64,000 nt of DNA from Selaginella moellendorffii (GCF_000143415.4 NW_003314305.1:376196-440195); one strand, 5' to 3'. Counted from the stretch's first letter, positions 22,078 to 41,441 are shown. The notes: generated from the sequence alone by a model not told the origin. Numbers and translations are program-made.

Positions 22078-25000
22078 ATTGCTGTCCAGCCACAACCGAC
22101 CTATTGACTTGGAAGAATATAATCTCGAAGATGGCCTCGACGACTATGAAGAACAACAAATTCTCAAAGCCTACCCCGATCTCGAACCTTTGGCCGAGAT
22201 CGACCTCTTCCGAATTGTCGCCGACTTCCAACGAGAACGACCCCCAATTACATCAGCACTGAAAAATCCAGTCACTCGAGATACAAAACTCAAAGCGCCA
22301 CCGGCATTCACAGTCGACAACCACAACAAATTTGCCTACATTCCGTCAATTCCAGCAGACCAAAAACTCGAAAAAGTCAGCCTTACCGACGACGGCAACG
22401 AACACTACATTGTACTCGCCACTGACATCTCGGCAAGTTTTCGAGACAAAGGCATCAATCTTCTCCGAAAGAAGAAACACTTGTTCGCTTGGAGTTATCG
22501 AGACCTTAAGGGAGTTTCGCCAAAACTCAGCCTTCACACCATCACCCTTCTTCCAAACTCAAAACCAAGAAGACAAGCAGCCTACCGGATGAATCCGAAT
22601 CTGATGGAACAAGTAAAGAAAGAACTCGACAAGCTTTTCCAAGTCGAGTACATCTACCCAATTCAGAATCCGATATGGCTTTCACCACTGGTGGTTGTAC
22701 CGAAGAAAAATGGCAAACTTCGAATCTGCGTCAACTATAAACAGCTCAACGACGCCACCGAAAAAGATGTCTTCCCGATACCATTTACCGATGAAGTTCT
22801 TGACGCAGTCGCCGGACACGAGATGTATTCCTTCCTCGATGGTTTCTCCGGCTACAACCAAATTCACATCGCCGAAGAAGATCAGCACAAGACAGCATTC
22901 ATCAGTCCATGGGGAGCCTATGCTTATCGACGAATGCCTTTTGGACTCTGCAACGCCCCATTCACCTTCCAAAGGCTTGTTACCAACACTTTCCGAGACT
23001 ACCTCACTGACTTCATGAGAGTCTTCATGGACGACTTCAGCGTTTTCAGCTCGGAAGATCAACATCTTGAATGCTTGGAGAAATGCCTCAACAAATGCGA
23101 GGAGAACAACATAGCACTCAACCCCGACAAATGCGCTTTCTTCGTCAAATCTGGAGTACTCCTCAGCCACGTTGTCTGCAAAGACGGCATTCTCATCGAC
23201 AAGGACAAAGTTGACGTCATCTCCAAACTTGAACCGCCGAAGAACCAGAAAGAACTTCAGCGCTTCCTCGGCAAAGTCGGATATCACCGACGATTCATCC
23301 ACAAGTACGCTCACATTGCCAAACCACTCACTGATGGACTAAAACAAGATGCCCAATGGACATGGACGTCCGAACAGCAACAAGCATTCGACAATCTCCG
23401 ACTCAAACTAACAACAGCACCGATCCTTGCCAAGCCCGACTGGACACAAGAGTTCCACATTCATGTCGACACTTCCGACGTCGCCACTGGTGCAATTCTG
23501 AGCCAAACTCAACACGACAACCGAGATCAACCGATCTACTACGCCAGCCGACTACTCAACCCAGCTGAACGAAATTACACCACCACCGAGAAAGAAGCTC
23601 TCGGCATGATCTACTCACTTCAGAAGTTTCGACACTACATACTGTCAACCAAAGTCGTAATTTTTGTCGACCACAAGGCACTCCTTTACCTCATCAACAG
23701 GCCGATATTATCTGGTCGAATATCAAGATGGTTCCTTTTACTACAAGAATACAACTTTGAGATTGTCCACAAACCTGGTAAAAATCACGAGCAAGCAGAT
23801 TATCTCAGCCGGATCACCACCGGCGATAAACCCGAAAGACTTACCGATGACTTACCCGACTCAAACCTATTCCAAGTTTCAATACCAGCAACCTGGCTCG
23901 ACGACGTCTTCAATTACCTAAACTCAGCAAAAGTTCCAGATCAGTACACTACGTCTGACCAAAAGAAGTCTTTTGTTGCTAAAACCTGATGATACTCAAT
24001 CATCGGAGGCAATCTCTACAAACTAGGAATTGACAACATTCTTCGCCGATGCATCAAACCACAAAGCACAACTCAAATCATCAAGGAAGCTCACGATGGA
24101 CCTTCCGGCGGACACTTCGCCGCTGACACCACAGCTCGGAAGATTCTTCAAGCCGGCCTCTGGTGGCCGACACTCTGGCATGACACTAAAGAATTCTGCA
24201 AACGCTGCGACACATGTCAAAGACACCGACTACCGCCGAAAACTTAGACTCAACAACTCAACCCAACATTCCCAATGGCACCATTTCAGAAATGGGGACT
24301 TGACTTCATTGGACCCCAAGTCAGCACCCGTCGACGAAATCAGTACATCATTGTCGCCACCGATTACACTACCAAGTGGGCCGAAGCAATACCTCTCCAA
24401 CATGCCACAGCAAAAGAAACAGCAACCTTCATCTAGGAAAATATCATCACTCGTTTCGGCACACCACTTGAACTCGTCACCGACAGAGGCACCCACTTCA
24501 TCAACCAAACAATCGAACATCTCGCCACCGAGTTCAAAATCCGACACAAAACGTCGACACCATACTATCCTCAAGGCAACGGTCAAGCAGAAGCAACGAA
24601 CAAAACACTGAAGACCATCCTCAAAAAAGTCATCAACGATTCCGGCAAAGATTGGGACAACAAACTTCTCGACGTACTTTGGGCCTATCGCACTGCGTAT
24701 AAAGTCACCACTGACATGACGCCATTCAAACTCGCCTTTGGAACAGAAGCCATCACACCAATTGAATTCATCGTCCCAAGCATGCGAGTCACCGTCAACT
24801 ATAATCTCGACACCCGACATGCAGTTCGAGAAAGGCTTCAGCAACTCGAACATCTCGATGAACTCCGACTCAACGCCCTCTGGACACTTCATGCCATCCA
24901 AAAACAGAGAAAAGCTCGGCACGACCGACAAGCATCCCAGCATAACATTCCCAAATACAGCGTCGATGATCATGTTCTCTGGTACCGAGGACCCATCGGC

Positions 25001-25170
25001 AAACTTGGCCGAAAACTCCACACCAACTGGCAAGGACCTTTCAAAATCATTGAACTATACCCCAACGGCACCGCCAAAGTCAGCACACTCGCCGAAGACT
25101 TCACTGAGATTGTCAACCTCAACAAGCTTCGACCATATCACATCAACATATTCAGCATCAGCACCTCAAC
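22020..25170 (+). pseudogene. pol: Pol region: reverse transcriptase, RNase H, integrase, with four stop codons
   Basis: The frame is open from 21755 but homology starts near 22020. RT (about 22640-23250) includes WLSPLVVVPKKNGKLRICVN, RMPFGLCNAPFTFQ and the catalytic FMDD. RNase H (about 23440-23810) contains HVDTSDVATGAIL and VFVDHKALLYL. Integrase has the HHCC finger (HDGPSGGH...CKRCDTCQ, about 24085-24225) and the DDE core (WGLDFIGP near 24300, LVTDRGTHF near 24475, GQAEATNK near 24585). Stops interrupt the frame at 23987-23989 and 23990-23992 (TGA TGA), 24245-24247 (TAG) and 24434-24436 (TAG), all between RNase H and the integrase core. The frame itself is otherwise kept, so decay is recent. 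Confidence 0.88.
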
Positions 25171-26947
25171 AAATTTCAGACCCAAACCGACAAACACCCC
25201 AAAACCAACAATCAACACTCACCCCAATAGACAAACTTTAACTCAAATCAGTTCGACACAACTCAACTCAACTCAACACGAACTCATCCACCAACTTCAG
25301 CAACAAACAGTAGCAAAAATCTGTAAGTCCCAAGCTACCGTTGGATCAACGCCACCTGACCAAATATCAACAGTTGAACTTGAGTTAACTTCATCACTAA
25401 TATCCACCATTGATTTGCAATCAAGACAAAGCAAACCACATCAATTCCGTCAACAAATCTTGACCGTTCATCACCAGCAATCGAGCGCCGCACGATCAGC
25501 CAACCAACAGTTACAGGTTTCAAGAACCCTAACGGGGCGAGCACTTCGATCGCAGAAAATGAAGAGAAAGATGCCAGCTCATCCACCCCGATGCCTCAGA
25601 TATGTCATACACCATTTTCCTAGGCTTCCCAGCAACGACACAACCACCTGGCTCAAGGACCACGGATTCGAGCTCCTCCACAAGGCCTTTTCAACACACC
25701 CTGATCAAAAACTAGCGAGGAAACTGGCCGCCTCCTTCAACCCCAAGAACAGCACCATAACCGACGGCACCAACGAGATCACCCTCAGCCCAGCAAGAAT
25801 CGCCTCTGTTTTCAAAATCTCCAACAAGGGACTGCTCAAATTTTTAGGAGAAGTTCCACAGCAAATCATCAAGGCCAATCGAGAAATTACCGGTGAGCTC
25901 ACATGGGAGGACATCGAGGAGCAGCATATGGATCGCCTCAAAGCCCTCCTCCTCTACTACGAACTTCGCCCAACAGATCGCACCATCGGCAAGCGCACAG
26001 CAGAAGTCTACGGAGCTCTACTCAACGGCAAACGTGTGAACGTGGCTCATCATCTCCACGAGCTCCTTCTCAAGCTTCTCGACCGCGCCATCCTCGCCAC
26101 ACTCAACAAGAAGACCATGCGCACAGTAATCTTCCCACTGCTGATCGCTATACACCAAGCTCTTCCCAACAAGCAACCGTGGACAACCCAAACGAACTCC
26201 ACAGAACAAAGCGACAGCTCCGAAGAACACTCAGAATCAGAAGGAGCAACTCCCAGCAAGAAACCGAAGCCAGCATCTCAACAATCAGGCTCAACTCACT
26301 CCAACAACACCAGCTCCAGCAACATACACTCCAACAATTCAACTCCACTTCGCCACCGCTTCACACGCAAAACACCAGCGAATCCAGCTCCCAAACCGCT
26401 GATCCGAGAGCACCTCGTCATCAGCAACAAGGAACACAACTCACACCACCATCAACAATCACCCCAGAGCCCGCATCCACTCGAATCAGCCCCAAAACCG
26501 ACAACTTCTCACAAACACATCAACATCGCCAAAGAAAAACGTCAGTTGATCGCCCAGAACTCAATTTCTACACCAGCTGAGAACAACATTCTCAACGCCC
26601 CGACCTCCTTGACACGTTCCACAAAAGAAAACATTGACTACCTTCGCCAATTACTTGAAGAACACGCAACCATGTCTCCTCCAGCAAATACCACGACCAG
26701 CATTCACAAAAATTCCACCCCTTCAACAAAATTCCAAGCGAAAAATTTCTCAACGGATAAATTAATTTCAGCGCCACATCTGGGCCGTTCATCCACCATC
26801 AAACTGAAAAGCTCATCTCCAACCACCTCAAAGAATTTGGCCCGACCACGTCACCCACATCCAACGAAGCAGATTCAGCCTCCAGCAACTTCAACTCCCG
26901 GGACCAAGAACACAGCGAACCCTAGCAAGAAACACCAGGATCACTGA
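25171..26947 (+). other. C-terminal extension of pol after integrase, about 590 codons
   Basis: This stays in the pol frame after the end of integrase (RPYHINIF). It begins with a Gln/Thr-rich linker. At about 25560-26160 comes a folded-looking domain with CLRYVIHHFPRLPS, EITLSPARIASVFKISNKGL, GELTWEDIEEQHMDRLKALL and LLKLLDRAIL. This pattern recalls the putative plant transposon-protein domain found in extra ORFs of some Tat-branch elements; the comparison is from memory and uncertain. The remainder (26160-26947) is a low-complexity Ser/Thr/Asn/His/Lys tail. It could be a separately processed accessory protein. Confidence 0.6.
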
Positions 26948-26968
26948 GCAGGAGCAGGAGCAGCAACC

Positions 26969-27556
26969 ATGCCTCAGCCACAGAGTCAGGTACGCCGTGA
27001 TTATGACGAGATCAGGAAGGAGTACGAAGATAAACTTCGCGACCCAAGCTACTGCACCCGCAAGTTGTTTGAAGCCCTGGATCAACGCATGCACCGCGAG
27101 CAAGCAAACTACTTCCCAACACCAGCCGACATTGCACAGCATCTTCTCAAGCAAAACTCCTTCATATACACCTGGGGAGCGATCAAGAAGGAATTTTATG
27201 AGCCTTTAAACCACCGGCTGGATACTCAAATTGAAGAGATGAAGCAGATCCGCACTGACCTCCGGGACATCAAGAAGATCGTCTCCAAGCAGCCATCAAC
27301 CCCATCAGCAGCTCACGAATTCACCTACAAATTCAAATATGAAGAGCTCAACGCCCGCTACCGGAAACTCGAGGATGATCATACCGCCCTGCTGGCTGAG
27401 GTAGCCGACCTCCAGGAAGATGGGACAGATCCACCAGACAGCGTCCCTAACCACAAGCTTACACTCCCACAGCAAAAACGTCGCCTCTATCGACTTGAAC
27501 AGCAGCAGCAACAAGCGATGGAAACTGACTATATTCGCACCGAGGACGGTGTCTAG
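26969..27556 (+). CDS. Accessory ORF before the 3' LTR, 195-residue predicted coiled-coil protein
   Basis: It starts 22 bases after the pol stop and ends 19 bases before the 3' LTR, the place where an env-like gene sits in some plant retroelements. It has no signal peptide or transmembrane segment, so it is not env-like. It is hydrophilic, with heptad-like stretches: RRDYDEIRKEYEDKL near the start, LDTQIEEMKQIRTDLRDIKK in the middle and LNARYRKLEDDHTALLAEVA later. It ends with a Gln-rich segment (LEQQQQQAMETDY). The frame is intact although pol has stops. Function unknown; RNA or particle binding is only a guess. Confidence 0.6.
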   Translation: MPQPQSQVRRDYDEIRKEYEDKLRDPSYCTRKLFEALDQRMHREQANYFPTPADIAQHLLKQNSFIYTWGAIKKEFYEPLNHRLDTQIEEMKQIRTDLRDIKKIVSKQPSTPSAAHEFTYKFKYEELNARYRKLEDDHTALLAEVADLQEDGTDPPDSVPNHKLTLPQQKRRLYRLEQQQQQAMETDYIRTEDGV

Positions 27557-27562
27557 TTCTGT

Positions 27563-27575
27563 CAGGGGAGCAGAA
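27563..27575 (+). promoter_or_regulatory. Polypurine tract of the Tat/Athila-like element
   Basis: CAGGGGAGCAGAA lies directly before the TG of the 3' LTR. Confidence 0.7.
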
Positions 27576-27862
27576 TGTAGCAACCAAAAACCCAGGTTCA
27601 GGGGACTCTGACTTTGAACCCAGGGCTGCATCGGAGCCATAGATTAAATCATGCATAGCATATAGTATATGCTAGCAGTTAGAACCGCTAGCCTTTCAAA
27701 AGGGGGAATCCGAATTGTGGATCCCTATCTCCATTCCATTGTTTTTCTTATCAATACACAGCATTCTTTTACTCGTGCTTCTTCTCTGCCCTTGGAGATC
27801 GGGCCCTTTTCTCTTTTGTTTTCTTACTAACAATAGATTTCCAGTGAAGAGGAGTTTTCACA
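27576..27862 (+). repeat. 3' LTR of the Tat/Athila-like element
   Basis: 287 bp, TG...CA, 284 identical positions with the 5' LTR. It is followed by the TCATC target duplication. Confidence 0.95.
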
Positions 27863-27867
27863 TCATC

Positions 27868-30800
27868 AAACTTTTGTGACTAGTATATTGTCAAAGTGGA
27901 AATATAGGGTTGGCAGAAAGTCATAGTGATCATTCTGCAGGAGAGCTTGGCAGTGGATGTCAGCCTTTTGGTCTAAGGATTGGTGATGGCTTTCATAGCT
28001 CAATTAATCGTTTTGATTTGTTGTAAGGTCCCATTGGAGGTTTGTCTGAATGAATGTTGAAGTTTAGTTTTCATTTAATGTGCAGAAAATTCAAACACCG
28101 ACCATGTGTTTGGACATCATTCCTATCGTTGTTGTGGTTCAACAACATCTGAGAGAGAAGCTGATACAGCACACTGGAAAGAAAGAAAAGAAAAATCAGT
28201 TCCTCATAGGAATCCAAGTCTACATGTAAGCTGTTGGTGTATTATATAAAGATAACATTGAAAACTATTATTACTTAAAACTAAAGATAATATAGTTATT
28301 ACTTTGAGTTATTGCACACAGCATGAAGATCATGCTTTCCCAGTGACTCTGCTGGAACTGTGATGGCATTCTACATGTCATTTGAGACCGAGAATCATGA
28401 AGTTCTTGGAATCTTTTCAGCCAGCCATACAACATTTTTGCCAATGGCATTGGAAACCAGAAACTTTAGTTTGATCTAGCTCAGGACTTCCAACAGCTAC
28501 TCCTTCCTCTAGAACAATCAGCAAATTGGGTAAGTGTCTTTTTTTGCAGTTTCGATCATCACTCTAATTGTGGCTTTCAGATTATACACCAATGATGTTC
28601 CTCTTTGTGTCCAAAAGAACAATGCGGTCACTGGGATCCCATTCCTAATCGAGAGCCAGCCCATGGGGTTCTACTCTAGCCTGAATGATGAAAGCGTACA
28701 ATGCACAGTGACTTTGAGCTGCCAGTTCGTCCCAACTTCCATGCACACTAAGTGCGAGTAGCATTGCTTTGCGTTGAAGTTACTAAGTTGGAGGTCGCTA
28801 CTAGCATCAATCAGAAAGGTCCAAGCGCTGGGGATGCATCCTTTGCATTGCATTTGCTCAAAGAGCTCGATGGCAGTCTTGCCTTGGTTGTTGTTATTCC
28901 TTTCCTGAAGCACTCCACCTTTACAAGCTTTCTATCAATTTGTTGTATATTGATCCACAAGCAATAGGTGGTTTTTTTAAGCTCTTTTTGATGGAAGTCA
29001 TGCCCCACTCTCCTGAGACACTTTCGATTTCTAGATTATCTGTGGCCAGTCAATATTGCTGCTATTATGAAGCCAGCAACATCACCCTTCCACTAAAGTT
29101 TGCCAAGACAGAAAGTTAAAAGAACATTATATTGCCGCTGCTCCAGGTGCAAGAAGAAAATAACTTTGATCTTCCTCTATGTCGTTGAATGAATGTTAGC
29201 CAGGAACACCTTTTACTTTGCTACTACTCACACTACAAAGTTCTTGATCTACAGGCTAGGGGCATGATTGGTGTGACAGTCGATGCACATTGGCTGGTGC
29301 CTAGAAAGATAGAGCAGACAGACATCTAGCACAACAGCCACTATCCAGTATACATGATGATCGGCTTCAAGGATATGCTTTAAGGAGATAGTTCAGCATA
29401 CACACGATGCAGGGGAGGTGAAGTCTCTAGAAAGCATAAATGCAGCTCTCAAACTGTTTCACTTTCAGGTATTAGGGGTTCTTACTTGAAATGTTACCAG
29501 CTTTGATTTAGCAAGTAGAGATCTTTGAAACCATCTATAAGTGTGCTTTCTCTTCTTTTTTTTTATCTTCTCTACAGGTTATGACGGTCATGGAAATATT
29601 TGCAGTGATTACAAGATAAGACCAGTTATTTATATATAAGAAAAAATTAAATAAATATAGATTTTGGGCTTATTACATGCCTATCCATTAGTTTCTTAAT
29701 AAAAATTTGTACATATTTCCCAACAGAAGTGTTTTCAAGCCGTTTAGTCTTGTTGTGCTAGACTTCATGAAGCTGAACTTCTAACTTCCTTGGATCTCTA
29801 TCTATCTGGTGGAGATAAATATTATAATTACTTAGATAGAAAAAAAAGTATTAAAAGGCAGTTGATGAATTTATTAGAATTTGTATTTTATAGGAAAATA
29901 GTTTTAATCCTAGATAATAAGATAATATATGCAGTGCGAGTCTGCCTACTCTCACTACCTACACTCCTTGAACTCGTGCAGCCTTGGTTTCCAGAAGCTG
30001 CTCATGAATTTCTTCCATCCTCAAAATCTACCTCGCAAGGTCGCAATGTTGGATAGGCAGGCTGAAAGATCCCTATTTCGCCAAGGAATGGTAGGAAGCT
30101 GCTGTCATATGCTCTACAGTCATAGAGGATGTGGAAAACATCCTATTTGGCAAAGGCAAAGACAGCGAGGGATGCAAGGTCTAACTTGGCGGGCCATCTC
30201 AACACATAGGTGGTGATTACCACATCTGTATGTGACGAGCTTGTAGCAAGCCCACCTCGGCGCATGATGATAGATGTGGGGATCCATGCCTATCAGATTG
30301 GGGCTCCCACTGTTCTTGGCAGCGGCCATTGCTCAAAGGCCTGCGACATCCTCCAGCTATAATCGTCTAATGAGCACCTCCTTGAGATCAAGGCCAAGCT
30401 TTGCTGTCCATTTCTTGAGCTCTCGCTCGTTTTGGATGGATTGTATAATCCACTTGAAAAAGCTTTCATCTTTCGTTAGAGTCAAGGGCGAAGGTTCCTG
30501 GATCTCAGATGAAGACAATAAGAAAGATTCTAAGATCCGCAAGCCACACAAGCCCTAAAAGAACGGGTAAGAATCATCCTTGCAATCGGACAAAAAAACT
30601 AACGACGCAAGTTGCAAACATTTCGAAGCCAAAGGTCCCATTTGATGAGGTAAATTATTGCTAGACATGAATGCTAGTAGTCACACACGCAACGCAATGC
30701 CCTAAATAAAAGATCTAAAGAACGCATCTAGTCTATCTTGTCAACACGATCCATGAATACACGGCACACATCAAAGGCAACGGTGTTTAGCGCACAGCCG

Positions 30801-30913
30801 TAGATCTTTGACATCCAACGGCGGAGACAGGCCCATCCTCGTCCGTCGATATTATTGGCGGTCACGATCGACACCCATTTACGGCCTAGATTTACCCAGC
30901 GCCTTTTCTATCA
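27868..30913. other. Intergenic DNA with gene fragments only
   Basis: No complete gene is visible. It holds a PPR gene fragment (28671-28913, minus). A minus-strand frame at 30357-30551 ends in KLGLDLKEVLIRRL and looks compositionally like coding sequence, but I cannot name it. The rest is AT-rich with many stops. Confidence 0.45.
28671..28913 (-). pseudogene. PPR protein gene fragment
   Basis: The minus-strand frame reads TAIELFEQMQCKGCIPSAWT and FLIDASSDLQ. This follows the plant PPR pattern (A-ELF-QMQ--G--P---TF---L-A) for just over one repeat. Flanking frames carry no further repeats, so this is a truncated relic rather than a gene. Confidence 0.55.
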
Positions 30914-30920
30914 TATACAA
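30914..30920 (+). promoter_or_regulatory. Possible TATA element of the cysteine protease gene
   Basis: TATACAA lies 54 bp upstream of the ATG at 30968. It is a weak match, placed plausibly for a short 5' UTR. Confidence 0.35.
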
Positions 30921-30967
30921 AGCGCGGAGGTATCTCACGTTATTCTTGTTCCAGCGGCGTTCTCTCC

Positions 30968-32796
<1,829 letters not shown>

Positions 32797-32985
32797 GACG
32801 GGAGCGTCACTGCCTGGCTGTACATAGTAATCCATCCTCACAGTGGACAATTTATTATTCCTGTAAATTGGTTCCTTTCCTTTGAATCGATCAAAAGACA
32901 ATTAGCGTTGTGGTAGCAAAGATAGAATCCACAAAATCAGAAAATTTACAAACCAAAGGTCCACAAAATTGTGTAGTGCTGCCGC

Positions 32986-35769
32986 TCAACTCACAAATCT
33001 ACCTGGAATAAATGCTGGAAAAAATCGAGAAGATTAGAACACTTGAAAGAAAAATGTGAAGAAAAAAACAGACTTACCATTCTCTTTGAAAATGAAGCCG
33101 TGAACTTCTTGCTGTTCCTCCTCCTTGTCGACGTCTCCTCCTCCCCCAGTGATACGCATCTACACGGGACAGTGCGACAGAGATTTTACGCTGGGAAAAT
33201 CCGAAAAAGCACTCACCTTGACGATGCTCTTGCCCCGTTTGCTGTGAATTACGGGCTTGAATGTGCACTCCCGCATTGCAACTTGTTGCAAATCCTTTTG
33301 AAGATCTTCCATCCTCGTGGCGCGTCTTCCTTTCTCTTGGCAGAGGATTTTGTACCAATTAGTCGTGCCTCTGCCACACGTAGAAATCAGTAGAGATTCA
33401 TAAAAAGAATTTGAGATAGAACTTACTTGTATTTCCGTCTCTTGATTGCCAGCGCTCGAGAGTAAGGGCTCATTCTAAACCGGAAAGTAAAGGTCTTGAA
33501 AGGGTCATCGATCCTTCTTGTTTTGAGGACTAGATGAACACCTCTCCTCTTAGCTTTCTGTGCGAAGTACCAGGACGTGAGAGACAAGATAAAAAATATA
33601 TCCAAGACTTACTCGAATCGGCATAAGCATTTGCACAAATCCCTCGTAATTTAGTGAAGTCACTGGGCTGCCAGACTTTTTCATATCCTCGATGTCCTCA
33701 ATAACATCATCCATTAAAGCCTCCGTCACAACCGTTTCCAAGTTAACAATACCACTCTGGCACGACTCACATGTCAGCGACTAGCCAAGGCTGATTAAAC
33801 AAATTGCCTACCTTATTGGTGTCGAGATAGTCAAATATCTGGCGAAAGCTTCGCTTTTCCAGCTCCTTCAGAATATCGATGGACCTGGGCAATACGTACT
33901 CCAGAGTTTTGATCTTGGTCTGCTGCAAGCTCTTTTCAAACTTGGCTTGCTTTTTGTGGTCAAGATCAAAATACATCTGGTACAAAAACTCCCCAATAGG
34001 AAGAAAAGACGCATTCCTCTGGAAACACAAACACAAAGTATTAGTATTTTTCTCGCAAGAATGTAGCTCTACCTCAACTTGAGGCTTGCGCCCCGTGATA
34101 GGAGTGAAGAGCTCTTGTCCAGTTGAGGGATCAATCGGCTTGGAAAACTCGTCCAAAAGCTTCTGCTTTAAAAGATTTGTTCTTTCTGCATATTCCAGCA
34201 GCCTATCAAAAACAGATCTTCCTGGTTCTCGCTCATGCGTGTCCGGATGACTCCGTTGGCTTTTACTAATGCTAGGACGAAATGTTACTCTGGTTAAAAA
34301 CAAAAAAGAATGTTAGTAATCAGTCTAACGGGGTAACCAAGACTCATACCCTTCCGGATACCATTGCGTGTATTCTGCTTGTCTCCTGCGTCGAATTTCG
34401 GCATCCCAAAATAATTGGTCGAAACGAGATCCCAGCTGCTGCTGTTGCAGCTTGTCCTCTCGATTATCTCTATCTGTCCGGAGTATCTCGTTTATACGGG
34501 GCTTAAATGTACATTCCATCAGTTGAGCTTCAAAGGCCTGGAGGACTAAGTTAGAAATGTAGGAAAACAAAGAGCTTGTTTCTTGTTAACAAGTTACCCT
34601 GTTATCGAGAGATTATTGCAACCAGTTCTGCGGAGTAACCTCATTACGCAGTTGCTGCAAGTGCTCTGCGTATCTATCCTCAAGAAGCCTCTTCCAAACG
34701 ACCTTCTTGTTCTTCTGCTTCCGAGCCGTCTTACTGTTGCAAAACAGACATAAGCCGGCTTATGAGCGAAAACAAAGTTTTCAAACCTTAATTCCGGCCT
34801 GAAAGTAAACCCGTTGAGCTCGTTCGCTTCGTCTTCCTGCTTTTTCTTCTGAATCTGGACTTTCCTCTCATGTTGCTTGTTCATGCCTTCTTGATACAGC
34901 AATTCGCCGTAGTTGTGAAACTGCTTGGCGGCGGTCGATCTGACTCGCATGATCATGCTCGATCTCTAAAGAAAATAAAACAAAGAGAGAGGTCAAACAA
35001 AAGAAAGGCACGTTCTTGAACCTTTGACATGTGTGTCTTGTTCCTGTGCACCTTCTCAACGAACTGCTCGTGCAGGAGCCGGCGTCCATCTTCCATTTTC
35101 TGTTTGTGCCTTACAAAATCCATATGTAGACGCAAATACAAAGCTCTCTGCACAAAATGCCCAGTCAGAAACGTCACAAAACGGGACAGGAAAACCGGCA
35201 CCTGTTTCTCGGTAAGCGGTCGTTGGCCTGTCTTCTTCCTTGGTTCCAAATGACAAAAAACGCTACTTTTTGCTCGGAATGTGTACGTATGTGCCAGCAG
35301 ACGCTCGGACATTTTGCCTGCTGGTGGTGATTTAGTCTTGCCCGCAGCCTTGTTGGCCGCAGAGGTTTCATGAGTTCCCGGTTGTTTGCCGCTCGATTCA
35401 CTCTTGCTTGCAGGAGCAGCTTCTCTTCTGGTCGGCCTCGCGGGCGCTGTTGCTGGCCTTTGATTTTCCTTTCGCCAGCCATCGTCTTTGCTGCACAATG
35501 CTGACAAAGTTTACCTGGTTTCGAGCGAAAAGAACAAAGAAAAAAAAACAAGTGTTCCAGTACCTCAGCCGGATGATATTATCAACAATCAGCTCAGCTA
35601 GAGGAGCTTCGAATTGCTGAGGCAGTCCATGCTGATTAACGAAGCACTTCGCGACCATCTCAGCCGAATCCCCCTCCTTAACTTGAATGTGCTCCTCACG
35701 CCCATCTTGGATCTCGACAGTGAGAGAGAGGATCACCCTCTGCTTCTCTTGGTTATTGTTCGTCGACAT
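32986..35769 (-). CDS. Twelve-exon EF-hand protein with T-F-(R/K)-P repeats, possibly ciliary
   Basis: Minus-strand exons are 35564-35769, 35022-35490, 34787-34965, 34640-34733, 34350-34537, 34073-34289, 33812-34018, 33613-33756, 33427-33557, 33217-33370, 33078-33159 and 32986-33014, giving 699 residues. The N-terminus (VEIQDGREEHIQVKEGDSAE) resembles the short N-terminal module seen in some flagellar proteins. Repeated motifs NGFTFRPEL, ECTFKPRINE, VTFRPSISK and ECTFKPVIHSK occur along the protein. An EF-hand-like loop DTNKSGIVNLE is formed across the exon 7-8 junction. Charged, helical segments lie between. I do not recognise a named family. A role in motile cilia would fit a plant with swimming sperm, but this is inference. 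It ends 190 bp from the protease stop (convergent) and shares a 570-bp upstream region with the divergent ABCC gene. Confidence 0.75.
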
Positions 35770-36341
35770 TATACGTCCCTGGAGTGGAGCGCGCAAAGAA
35801 TGAGATCTTTCTCGCCAACCAAAACAAATAATACACACCTGGAGAGACTAGCGGACGGATCATCAAACGCAATATCACATAATCTCATGCTGCGCGCCCC
35901 GGCAGGTTCCTCCATTCCACACAAAAACCTAGAATCTATCCAGCATTTCCTCCCACCTAAGACTGGATCATCGCTGCGACGCCCCGAACGCAGCCGACCA
36001 TCGATAATCCGCGCGCTCCAATGACGCCTTCTCCTCCGCCTGGTAGATCGCGCGGATTGAAGAACCCTAAGAATGGAGGGAAGAAGAAGTTACTTGGATA
36101 CGGAAATGGAGGAACAGTGGATTAATCCCAAAGACACCCAGTTTTACATTTATACCGGGACTTCAGGCGCCATGTGAAGATTCGCTTTTCCAACGGTTGG
36201 GCATATTCGTTCCGCTCGGCGAATATGCTTGATTCAAGTGAATCGCGAGAAGGCAAATCCCTAATTATTTGGGGCAGAGGCCTCACCGTTCGCGTCTCGC
36301 GCTTGGCGCTCTCGGGACGATCGAAATCTTGCTGCTGCGGG

Positions 36342-41441
<5,100 letters not shown>

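Larger units (their letters stand above)
17295..27862 (+). mobile_element. Complete Tat/Athila-like Ty3/gypsy retrotransposon, pol interrupted
   Basis: Length is 10.57 kb. The 287-bp LTRs (17295-17581 and 27576-27862) are TG...CA, differ at three positions, and are flanked by TCATC at 17290-17294 and 27863-27867. Between them are a long leader, gag-protease, pol (RT, RNase H, integrase), a pol C-terminal extension and a further ORF, in sense orientation. RT has FMDDFSVF, typical of the Athila/Tat branch, and there is no chromodomain after integrase. The near-identical LTRs indicate recent insertion. Four in-frame stop codons in pol suggest the copy is no longer autonomous. Confidence 0.95.

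Noticed and set aside
24030-24611. 193-codon ORF in the integrase region
   Set aside because: It is out of frame with pol; the integrase motifs are in the pol frame, interrupted by stops.
35022-35490. Additional introns inside exon 2 of the EF-hand gene
   Set aside because: Some GT and AG sites exist, but the frame is open throughout and the total length stays a multiple of three without them; left unspliced, with some doubt.
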